A stretch of DNA of 64,000 nt from Thermoproteota archaeon (GTDB lineage: Archaea > Thermoproteota > Thermoprotei_A > Sulfolobales > Ignicoccaceae), in assembly GCA_013154085.1 (NCBI GenBank), contig JAADDE010000006.1:1-64000 (forward strand), in the 5' to 3' direction. The notes beneath the pieces are model-generated. The model made no database searches. It was not told the origin of the DNA and was given only the letters and a program-made list of their open reading frames with translations. This document shows positions 58,072 to 64,000 of this stretch, piece after piece (positions within the stretch are counted from its first letter, which is position 1; each line of letters begins with the position of its first letter). Both the position numbers and the translations under genes were made by a program.

Positions 58072-58084
58072 TACTCTATAAATA
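58072..58084. promoter_or_regulatory. Strong near-palindromic TATA box shared by two divergent genes
   Basis: CTCTATAAATAGA: reads as a good TATA box on both strands. Minus: start at ~58053, coinciding with GTG 58054. Plus: start at ~58104, a ~39-base leader for hyuB. Confidence 0.6.
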
Positions 58085-58142
58085 GAAAGGTCTTGACGAG
58101 GGCGTTAAGTGCTTCGGGCCGCGGAGCTCCCGGGGGCGGAGC

Positions 58143-59660
58143 GTGAGCCTAAGGGCTGGGATAGTGCAGAGGGCGCTGGCCTACATAGCTGAGGAGATGG
58201 GGAGCGTGCTCAAGCGGTCTGCGGTGTCCCCCAACATAAGGGAGAGGCTGGACATGTCTTGCGCGGTGCTCGACGGCGAAGGAAGGATCTTGGCTCAAGC
58301 GGAGCACATACCCGTCCACTTGGGGAGCCTCTCGTGGGCGGCAAAGAGGTTGCTGAGGTCCGTCGAGGGCTTGGTGGAGGACGAGGGGGACGTGGCGGCG
58401 GTCAACGACCCCTACATAACCGGCACGCACCTCAACGACGTAACTGTAATTACAAAATACAAGGACCTTTGGATAGTGAACAAGGCCCACCACGTGGACG
58501 TCGGCGGCCCCGTGCCCGGCTCGCTCAACCCGAAGGCCAGAACCCTCTACGAAGAGGGAGTCGTGATAGAGCCCCAGCTGGTGGCCAAGGGATGGGAGCC
58601 CCTCAGCTCGGCGAAGGAGCTGGCCAAGGAAGTTAGGGACCCGAAGACCTTCGAGGCGGACCTCAAGGCACAGATAGCGGCCCTGAGGACCGGGCACGCA
58701 AGGCTTAGGGAGCTGGAGGAGAGGTACGGGAGCGTGGAAGAGTACAAGGACACGTTCCTCAGCTCCTCGAGGAAGCTCTACTCGGAGGCCCTCAAGGAGG
58801 GGGAGGGGGAGGCGGAGGTCCCCCTCGAGCTCCCGGACGGGGGCTTCGCGAAGATAAGGGTGAGGCTCAAGGTGGATCGGGAGGTAGAAGCGGACTTCTC
58901 CGGCACGTCGCCCCAAGTCCCATTCAACCTGAACGCAGTGGAAGGGGTGGCCTACGCCGCAGTTGCCTTCTTCGTAAAGGCCTCCACGGTGCCGGAGGGG
59001 CCGGTGGACGACGGACTGTACTCATTAATAAAGGTGAAGACCGAGGAAGGCTCCCTGCTGAACCCGCGCTACCCGGCTGCTGTGGGAGCGGGGAACTTGG
59101 AGACCTCCCAGAGGGCCTTGGAGGCGGTGGTCCTCGCGGCCCCGGAGGGCCCCTCCGCCGGCCCCGGCACGATGAGCAACTTGATCTTGTCTTGGAGGAG
59201 GAAGGTCTACTACGAGACCAACGCCGGGGGCGGGAGCGCTGTGGTGAGCTCCGACGGCGAGAACGCGGTCCAGTGGGGGATGACAAACACCATGAACACT
59301 CCCATAGAGGTTCTGGAGCAGGAGATGCCGGTGCTCTTCACGGAGTACTCCGTCCGGAGGGGCTCCGGCGGAGGAGGGCTCCGGAAGGGCGGGGACGGGG
59401 TCGTGAGGGAGCTTGTAGCGTTGGACGATATGGAGTTTACCGTAATAATGTCGAGGTTCAAGACGGGCTCGAAGGGGGCCGCGGGCGGGGGCGAGGGCCT
59501 GCCGGGTAGGGTGCTCCTAGACGGGAGGGAGCTCCCGGGCTACTCCTCCGGGAGGCTCAAGAAAGGTTCCAAGCTCAGGCTGGAGACCCCCGGCTCCGGA
59601 GGCTACGGTCGAGCCAGTAGTGGAGGTAGAAGATACAGTGGGAGGCGAGGTAGCTCTTAG
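58143..59660 (+). CDS. hyuB: Hydantoinase B/oxoprolinase family protein (HyuB)
   Basis: RLDMSCAVLDGEGRILAQAE, HIPVHLGSL, DPYITGTHLNDVTVI, KAHHVDVGGPVPGSLNPKA and VGAGNLETSQRALEAVV are hydantoinase B signatures, with a C-terminal GSGGGGLRKGGDGVVRELVA and TPGSGGYGR. HyuB acts with HyuA in ATP-dependent cleavage of hydantoin or 5-oxoproline-like rings; HyuA is absent here. Start GTG 58143. Its last 86 bases overlap trmY. Confidence 0.9.
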   Translation: MSLRAGIVQRALAYIAEEMGSVLKRSAVSPNIRERLDMSCAVLDGEGRILAQAEHIPVHLGSLSWAAKRLLRSVEGLVEDEGDVAAVNDPYITGTHLNDVTVITKYKDLWIVNKAHHVDVGGPVPGSLNPKARTLYEEGVVIEPQLVAKGWEPLSSAKELAKEVRDPKTFEADLKAQIAALRTGHARLRELEERYGSVEEYKDTFLSSSRKLYSEALKEGEGEAEVPLELPDGGFAKIRVRLKVDREVEADFSGTSPQVPFNLNAVEGVAYAAVAFFVKASTVPEGPVDDGLYSLIKVKTEEGSLLNPRYPAAVGAGNLETSQRALEAVVLAAPEGPSAGPGTMSNLILSWRRKVYYETNAGGGSAVVSSDGENAVQWGMTNTMNTPIEVLEQEMPVLFTEYSVRRGSGGGGLRKGGDGVVRELVALDDMEFTVIMSRFKTGSKGAAGGGEGLPGRVLLDGRELPGYSSGRLKKGSKLRLETPGSGGYGRASSGGRRYSGRRGSS

Positions 59661-60132
59661 GGCCTATGGAGATGGCCTCCGCCTCCAGCCACTGGGGCAG
59701 TTCCGGGTCGTGCTGGGTTCCGAGCACGAAGGCCGCCGGGAGGCCTACCTCTCCGAGCTCCTCCCCGTCCTCCCTCAGCACGTAGAGCTTCACCCCGAGC
59801 CCCTTCAGCACCTCCTCGAAGCTCTTCTTGCTAGCTTTGCACCCCTTCAGCTCGCCCTTCATGCACGCCCTAATCGCCTCCGCGGCCCTCCTCTCGTCGC
59901 TTAGGTCGGCCTCCAGCTCCCTTCCCTTGAAGAACAGCGTCAAGGGGGGACTGGGCGGGCCCTCCAGAGTAACCACGAAGGATGAGTCCCTCCGGACCCC
60001 TTCGGCGGTCCAGAGGGAGGCCCTCAGCATCCTCGCCACGACGTCCAGCCTCCCGGTGTGGGAGGCCAAGCCCTTCCTCGGAAAGGCCGGGGAGGTGGTG
60101 GCCGTTTTTGACTGAGCGACGAAGATCCTCAA
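59575..60132 (-). CDS. trmY: tRNA pseudouridine-54 N1-methyltransferase TrmY
   Basis: SPOUT enzyme converting pseudouridine 54 to m1-psi in archaeal tRNAs. RIFVAQSKTATTSPAF, GRLDVVARMLRASLW, VLREDGEELGEVGLPAAFVL and the C-terminal ISIGPKSYLASHCIFYLHYW-like knot are present. Length 185 is typical. Start TTG 60132, one base after the rps26e stop. The overlap with hyuB covers its conserved C-terminal knot, so both ends are real. Confidence 0.93.
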   Translation of the reverse strand: MRIFVAQSKTATTSPAFPRKGLASHTGRLDVVARMLRASLWTAEGVRRDSSFVVTLEGPPSPPLTLFFKGRELEADLSDERRAAEAIRACMKGELKGCKASKKSFEEVLKGLGVKLYVLREDGEELGEVGLPAAFVLGTQHDPELPQWLEAEAISIGPKSYLASHCIFYLHYWLDRSLRSRGSPA

Positions 60133-60133
60133 C

Positions 60134-60418
60134 CTAGTAGAGGCCCCTCCTCTTCCTCTCGTGCTCGGGCCTCACCTTCACTATGCCCATGTGCACGGCA
60201 CAGCTCACGCAGTAGCACTTGGTTATCTTGTACCTAGGGATGATCGCGCCCTTCTTCTCAAGCTCCCTGGCCAGCTGAGGGTCAACGGGGCTGTACCAGC
60301 GGGTCACGCATATCGCCTTGTCGGCCGGCACCACCCTTCCGCAGTTGTCGCACTGCACGGTGCCGGTCTTGCCCTTGTCGCCCTTGTGCCTTCCACGGTT
60401 CTCCCTCTTCTTGGGCAT
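60134..60418 (-). CDS. rps26e: 30S ribosomal protein S26e
   Basis: 94 residues from ATG 60418 (GGTGGGAAGGG upstream). MPKKRENRGRHKGDKGKTGT, zinc ligands VQCDNCGRVVPADKAI and CYCVSC, and ARELEKKGAIIPRYKITK. A CCTTAAATTCC box at ~60455-60466 predicts the mRNA start ~18 bases before the ATG. Longer frames upstream are not protein-like. Confidence 0.96.
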   Translation of the reverse strand: MPKKRENRGRHKGDKGKTGTVQCDNCGRVVPADKAICVTRWYSPVDPQLARELEKKGAIIPRYKITKCYCVSCAVHMGIVKVRPEHERKRRGLY

Positions 60419-60543
60419 ACCCTTCCCACCTCTCGGGCACGGTTTCAAGGAGAGGAATTTAAGGGTTCTTCCGGGCGCCACTTTCCGCCTTCCCTCCCAT
60501 CGGGATAAGGGCTCGGGCCCTCCCGTGGAGTGGGCGAGGCGGC

Positions 60544-60819
60544 TTGAGGCTCTACTCTCTGGAGTGGGTCTTAAAGGTCCTCGAGGAGCTGGGAGGCGAG
60601 GCCAGCGTGGAGCTCTTGAGGAGGATGAGCGCCGGGCTGGTGCCCAGCAAGTACTACGTGGCCGACTGCTACTTCCCGGACGTCGGCGAGGAGGGGCTCT
60701 CGTGCGTGGAGGAGGCGCTGAGGGAGCTCGAGAGGATGGGGGCAATAGAGGTCGACGGGGGAAAGGTGAGGCTAGCGCACGTTAAGGGAGCTCTCAGAGG
60801 CCAGCACGGCCTCCTCTAG
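60544..60819 (+). CDS. Winged-helix-like hypothetical protein
   Basis: 91 residues from TTG 60544: LYSLEWVLKVLEELGGEASV, ELLRRMSAGLVPSKYYVADC, then EEALRELERMGAIEVDGGKV, matching the helix-helix-wing rhythm of a small DNA-binding protein. Its last 48 bases overlap the nucleotidyltransferase gene. Regulatory role inferred only. Confidence 0.6.
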   Translation: MRLYSLEWVLKVLEELGGEASVELLRRMSAGLVPSKYYVADCYFPDVGEEGLSCVEEALRELERMGAIEVDGGKVRLAHVKGALRGQHGLL

Positions 60820-61827
60820 GCTCACCGGCGCCCCGACCCTCACCACCGCCCTGCTTCCGAGGATGGCCTTCCTAACGCTAGCTCCCTCTCCGAGCTCCAC
60901 GACGGATCCCTTGAGCAACAGGCTCTCCGAGACCCTCCCCCTCACCAGCGACCCGGCCTCCGCGTTGACGTAGGGGCCTACCTCCCCTTCCACCACGGCC
61001 CCGGGCCCCACGTAGGCCGGCCCCCTCAGGGTGCCCCTTACGCGGGCCCCCTCCGCGACGTACACCTTGCCCTCGACCCTTCCGTCCACCTCACCCTCAA
61101 CCTTTGAGGGCATTTTGTGGTCCATTATGAACTTCATGGCGTCCAAGAGGTCGGCGGGGACGCCGGTGTCCTTCCACCAGCCCTCCACCACTCCGTAGGC
61201 CAGCCTGAGCCCCTTCTTTATGTAGCAGTTCAGCAAGTCCGTTATCTCGTACTCGCCCCTCCACGAGGGCTTGAGGGTCGAGTAGCACCTCTCGAACTGC
61301 TCCGGGTCCCTGAAGGCGTAGAGGCCGGTGAGCGCGTATGGCGAGGGAGGGTTCTTCGGCTTCTCTACGAACCTAACTATCCTCCCGCCCTCGAACACCG
61401 GCACCCCGAACCTGCGGGGGTCGCCGACCTTGGCTAGGAACACCAAGGCGTCGTAGTCCCAGTCCAGCTCCTTGAAGTGCTTCACCCACTCGTCGTCAAA
61501 TATGTTGTCTCCCAAGTAGACGAGGAAGGGGGACCGTATCCCTCCCTCGCTCACGGCCACGTGTATTGCATGGGCTACGCCCAAGCGCTTGGGCTGCTCA
61601 ACGTACCTAACCGGGATCCCGGACACCTCAGACCCGAAGGTCTGCTCGAAGAGCTCGCCCAGCCACCCCACGACCATCGTGAGCCTGCTTACGCCTACTT
61701 CCCTCATCTGCTCGATCCCGTACTGAACCAGGGGCTTCCCGGCCACGGGGATGAGCGGCTTCGGCACGGTTAAGGTGAGGGGCCTCAGCCTAGTTCCCTT
61801 GCCCGCGACCAGAACCACGCCCTCCAA
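60772..61827 (-). CDS. rfbA: Glucose-1-phosphate thymidylyltransferase-like sugar nucleotidyltransferase
   Basis: Long RmlA form with C-terminal left-handed beta-helix: VLVAGKGTRLRPLTLTVPKP, PVAGKPLVQYGIEQMREVG, LVYLGDNIFDDEW and FVEKPKNPPSPYALTGLYAF, and then hexapeptide-like repeats (VYVAEGARVRGTLRGPAYVG). It makes dTDP- or UDP-sugars for glycan synthesis; the exact base is not decided. TTG 61827 (GGAGGAG upstream) puts the sequence exactly at the family N-terminus; GTG 61857, overlapping the aIF6 stop, is an alternative. Confidence 0.88.
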   Translation of the reverse strand: MEGVVLVAGKGTRLRPLTLTVPKPLIPVAGKPLVQYGIEQMREVGVSRLTMVVGWLGELFEQTFGSEVSGIPVRYVEQPKRLGVAHAIHVAVSEGGIRSPFLVYLGDNIFDDEWVKHFKELDWDYDALVFLAKVGDPRRFGVPVFEGGRIVRFVEKPKNPPSPYALTGLYAFRDPEQFERCYSTLKPSWRGEYEITDLLNCYIKKGLRLAYGVVEGWWKDTGVPADLLDAMKFIMDHKMPSKVEGEVDGRVEGKVYVAEGARVRGTLRGPAYVGPGAVVEGEVGPYVNAEAGSLVRGRVSESLLLKGSVVELGEGASVRKAILGSRAVVRVGAPVSLEEAVLASESSLNVR

Positions 61828-61853
61828 AGCCCGAGCTCCTCCTGGGACCCGCT

Positions 61854-62528
61854 TCACAGCTCGCCCGAGAGCGCCTTGGCTATGCGCGCCATTTCAATGC
61901 CCGTGGTGAGCTCTCCGACCACGGCGCCCTTGTTGTTCGCCACGAGCCCGGTCTTCACGTAGGGCACGCCGTAGTTCACTGTTCCGACCTCCAGCCTCAC
62001 CTTGAACTTCTTCTCCAGCTCGTCCAGCTCCTCGTCCGTCGCGTCCGGGTGCACTATCCCTCCCTTGTCGTTTATCACCGCCATTGATCCCACCGTGGGG
62101 ACGTGGGCTATGGTGCCCGTCTCGGCCGGCACGCCCAAGGCCTTCGAGACCTCCTCCACCCACCTCTTCATGTCCGGGTGGAGGAGGGCGAACTTGTTGT
62201 TGGTAAGTATCACGTTTCCCATGGCGGTCAGCTTGCTGTAGAGGACCTTTATGGGCAAATCTATCTCTTTCTTCAGCTTCTCCAGCTCGTACTCCTTTGT
62301 GAGCGACGGCAGTATCAAGGCATGGTTGTTGCCGCTCACAAAGAGGCCTATGAGCGCGCTGTCGGCCACCTTCGTTTCGATTATCCTAACCCTTAAGGCC
62401 CTCTCTATCTTTTTCAAGGTCTGCTCCTTAAGGCCGGGAGGAACTAGGGCGAAGTCGTCGTTGGCGAACATGTATATGCCTATGTTCGGGTTCCCAAAAA
62501 TGGATATGGCCTCAATTTCAAACGGCAT
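61854..62528 (-). CDS. eif6: Translation initiation factor aIF6
   Basis: Anti-association factor that binds the 50S subunit. [60 protein letters not shown] and [20 protein letters not shown] show the repeated velcro modules. Length 224 is standard. Follows rpl31e by four bases, as in most archaea. Confidence 0.98.
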   Translation of the reverse strand: MPFEIEAISIFGNPNIGIYMFANDDFALVPPGLKEQTLKKIERALRVRIIETKVADSALIGLFVSGNNHALILPSLTKEYELEKLKKEIDLPIKVLYSKLTAMGNVILTNNKFALLHPDMKRWVEEVSKALGVPAETGTIAHVPTVGSMAVINDKGGIVHPDATDEELDELEKKFKVRLEVGTVNYGVPYVKTGLVANNKGAVVGELTTGIEMARIAKALSGEL

Positions 62529-62532
62529 CTCC

Positions 62533-62847
62533 TCACGCCTCCACGTCCTCGACGTTGGCGAGGGTGACGTAGGCGACCTTCCTCTCGCCCTCTTCCGTGC
62601 TCTCCGTCTTCACGGTCACGTACACTTGGACCCTCGCGGGCGGCTTCTCTATGCTCCTGCTCCACAAGTAGTTGTTTACGGTGTTGTCTATCTTCACGTC
62701 CTCCGGCTCCACGCCGAAGTGGCGGGCGACGAACTCCCTCACCGCCCTCACCGCCCTCTTGGCACGGTTGGACCTCTTGCCCCAGTACAGCCTCCTCAAG
62801 TTTATGGTGTAGACAACCCCGTCCTTCTCCTTGGGCACTCCCACCAC
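62533..62847 (-). CDS. rpl31e: 50S ribosomal protein L31e
   Basis: 104 residues: [60 protein letters not shown] and [13 protein letters not shown] 62847 is one base after the rpl39e stop. Operon L39e-L31e-aIF6 as elsewhere in archaea. Confidence 0.97.
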   Translation of the reverse strand: MVGVPKEKDGVVYTINLRRLYWGKRSNRAKRAVRAVREFVARHFGVEPEDVKIDNTVNNYLWSRSIEKPPARVQVYVTVKTESTEEGERKVAYVTLANVEDVEA

Positions 62848-62848
62848 C

Positions 62849-63007
62849 TCACACGTTCTTTATCTTCTGCCTCCTCCAGTGCCTGACCACCGGGTTCCTA
62901 GTGACCCTCCTGCGGGTCTTCAAGATGACCCACGCGGGGAGGGCGCGTATCTGCTTGGTCTTCTTCGCCAGCCTGAGCTTGCGGGCCACGTGCTTGTAGT
63001 GGGCCAA
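62849..63007 (-). CDS. rpl39e: 50S ribosomal protein L39e
   Basis: 52-residue basic protein from TTG 63007: MAHYKHVARKLRLAKKTKQI, ALPAWVILKTRRRVTRNPVV and RHWRRQKIKNV, a full L39e. The stop is TGA 62851-62849. It lies two bases after the PDCD5 stop. Confidence 0.96.
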   Translation of the reverse strand: MAHYKHVARKLRLAKKTKQIRALPAWVILKTRRRVTRNPVVRHWRRQKIKNV

Positions 63008-63009
63008 GC

Positions 63010-63360
63010 TCACCACCCCCTCTCCCTTATGTTGATCCTCCCTTCCCTCCGCGTCTGGCCGCTCAGCTGGGCAAGGATCTCCTTTATTTCGGCGTCGGTG
63101 AGGGGCTTGGTTATCCTCCCGGCCTGGGCCAGCGCGATGAGGTAGTTCTCCACTTGCTCCGCCAGCTCCGGCCTGACGAGCTTCACGTTGGTGAGCCTCG
63201 CCCTGGCCTCGCTGGTCAGTATCCTCTTCAGTATCGCCTCCTTCGCCAGCTCCTCCTGCCTCTTGAGCTCCTCCGCCCTCTTCTGCTCCTCCAGCTGCCT
63301 CTGGAGCTCCATGAGCTTCCTCTTCTTGAGCTCCTCCAGCTCCCTCTCGTCGAAGCTCAT
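63010..63360 (-). CDS. PDCD5/TFAR19-related DNA-binding protein
   Basis: 116 residues from ATG 63360. A highly charged N-terminal helix ([20 protein letters not shown]) is followed by the conserved bundle ([40 protein letters not shown]) and a basic tail. Archaeal members bind DNA; the cellular role is unclear. Sits between rps19e and rpl39e, the standard place. Confidence 0.95.
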   Translation of the reverse strand: MSFDERELEELKKRKLMELQRQLEEQKRAEELKRQEELAKEAILKRILTSEARARLTNVKLVRPELAEQVENYLIALAQAGRITKPLTDAEIKEILAQLSGQTRREGRINIRERGW

Positions 63361-63365
63361 GGCTA

Positions 63366-63833
63366 TCACTTCTCCACGTACTTCTTAAGCTCCTTCATCT
63401 CGTCGGCTATCTCTTGGAAGGTGAAGTAGGCCACGTGGTCCAGTATGCTCCTCCCCGCCGGCGTCAGCACCCTTCCCTTGCCCCTCACCTTCCTTACCAG
63501 CCCTACCCTCTCGAGCTGCTGGAGGATCTTCCTTATGTGGGAGCCCCCTGCCTTGCGGAAGTGCGGAGGAGCGACCCCCCTCCTCTGCCTCCCGCCGTAT
63601 ATCGTGCGGAAGGTCTCTATGCCCAGAGGCTCCTCCGCCAAGTAGAGCTTCCTAAGTATGCTGGCCGCCCGGTAGTACCACCAGTCTTGGTCCAGCGGGG
63701 GGCGGTCCTTGTGCGGCCCGGTCTTGGCGTAGAGCGCCCACTCGGGGGGCCTTATTTCGGGGAACCTCTCCTTCAAGTACATGGCCAGCTTCTGGTTGAA
63801 GCGGTCGGGCGGAACCTCCCTCGGCGTAATCAC
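63366..63833 (-). CDS. rps19e: 30S ribosomal protein S19e
   Basis: [60 protein letters not shown] and [20 protein letters not shown] are S19e landmarks. A CTTAAATAGC box at ~63866-63875 predicts transcription from ~63845, favouring GTG 63833; the GTG at 63857 is too close to the box. First gene of the S19e-PDCD5-L39e-L31e-aIF6 run. Confidence 0.96.
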   Translation of the reverse strand: MITPREVPPDRFNQKLAMYLKERFPEIRPPEWALYAKTGPHKDRPPLDQDWWYYRAASILRKLYLAEEPLGIETFRTIYGGRQRRGVAPPHFRKAGGSHIRKILQQLERVGLVRKVRGKGRVLTPAGRSILDHVAYFTFQEIADEMKELKKYVEK

Positions 63834-63865
63834 GGCTTCGCTACCCCGAGGGGGCACGAGCCCAG

Positions 63866-63876
63866 CTATTTAAGGT
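63866..63876. promoter_or_regulatory. TATA element of rps19e and perhaps of the divergent gene
   Basis: GCTATTTAAGG on the plus strand; the minus-strand reading drives rps19e. The plus-strand reading could serve the truncated gene starting at ~63920. Confidence 0.45.
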
Positions 63877-63919
63877 TCCTCAAGCGCCCCGCCGGGGGTC
63901 GCTCTCGAAGAAGGCGGTT

Positions 63920-64000
63920 TTGGTCGCTTGCAAGAGGGCGCCCGACTTCGAGGAAGCGCTCGCGCTCAGCGAGACCGCGGGCTTCGAGGTAGCTGAGGTG
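63920..64000 (+). CDS. N-terminus of a gene cut by the window end, possibly HflX-type GTPase
   Basis: From TTG 63920 the open frame reads as a strand-helix-strand (LVACKRAPDFEEALALSETA, then GFEVAEV), similar to the N-terminal part of HflX GTPases, which begin with such an alpha/beta unit. Only 27 codons are visible, so the assignment is tentative. Confidence 0.35.
   Translation, partial: MVACKRAPDFEEALALSETAGFEVAEV

Noticed and set aside
1-64000. CRISPR arrays, insertion sequences, integrases or toxin-antitoxin pairs
   Set aside because: No direct-repeat array, transposase-like or integrase-like frame was seen. The window reads as ordinary housekeeping chromosome with embedded small RNAs.

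Overview
The window reads as one continuous, densely packed stretch of a hyperthermophilic crenarchaeal chromosome. The evidence is a set of archaeal/eukaryotic-type genes: ribosomal proteins S25e, S26e, S19e, L7Ae, L30e, L31e and L39e, split RNA polymerase A' and A'' genes, an Rrp4-Rrp41-Rrp42 exosome operon, Pelota, aIF6, Cdc6/Orc1, and a TFE-beta/RPC34-like factor with an Fe-S motif that is typical of Crenarchaeota. tRNA introns, frequent GTG/TTG starts, TATA boxes about 25-40 bases before starts and high G+C support this. The pilin-like protein, several exported proteins and the acetyl-CoA synthetase would suit Desulfurococcales (Ignicoccus or a relative), but the genus is a guess. I see no transposon, CRISPR array, phage or foreign-looking block.

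Layout. 1-3.9 kb: TrkH, intron-containing tRNA-Tyr, S25e, PAC2-like and Hsp20-like proteins. 3.9-7 kb: alaS, then a very G+C-rich SRP RNA gene on the minus strand. 7-17.7 kb: a large exported protein, a radical SAM/TRAM enzyme, aspartate kinase, gatD, a short DNA alkyltransferase, and a MoxR/transglutaminase operon. 17.7-22.8 kb: the exosome operon, a degenerate radical-SAM-like protein, TFE-beta and aroE. 22.8-24.5 kb: a leaderless tryptophan-rich miniprotein behind a perfect palindrome, then an exported protein with a dockerin-like tail. 24.5-34.6 kb: thiL, valS, a HerA-like ATPase, dcd, pyrD, a pilin-like gene, queE and rpl7ae. 34.6-42.3 kb: UPF0210, a phosphoribosyltransferase, a TrkA/MscS operon and small RNA-related genes, with several unannotated guide-RNA candidates. 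42.4-48.7 kb: rpoA1-rpoA2-rpl30e-nusA-rps12, and rps7, without rpoB in front and with a nuclease gene inserted before rps7. 48.7-52.5 kb: cdc6, DUF99, prs, pelota and tRNA-His. 52.5-64 kb: a ubiquitin-like protein, acs, two RNA/tRNA methyltransferases, a JAMM protein, a ferredoxin, a KaiC-like ATPase, hyuB, trmY, S26e, a sugar nucleotidyltransferase, and aIF6-L31e-L39e-PDCD5-S19e.

The strongest non-obvious content is a cluster of probable guide RNAs near 34.6-37.5 kb. There is an H/ACA hairpin whose geometry fits the family well. One C/D-box RNA overlaps the mscS stop codon and has a guide complementary to a conserved large-subunit rRNA segment. Another C/D-box RNA is transcribed divergently from rpl7ae, which encodes the kink-turn protein such RNAs need. 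Genes are tightly spaced, many convergent pairs overlap, and short overlaps of the ATGA, GTGA and TTGA type mark translational coupling.
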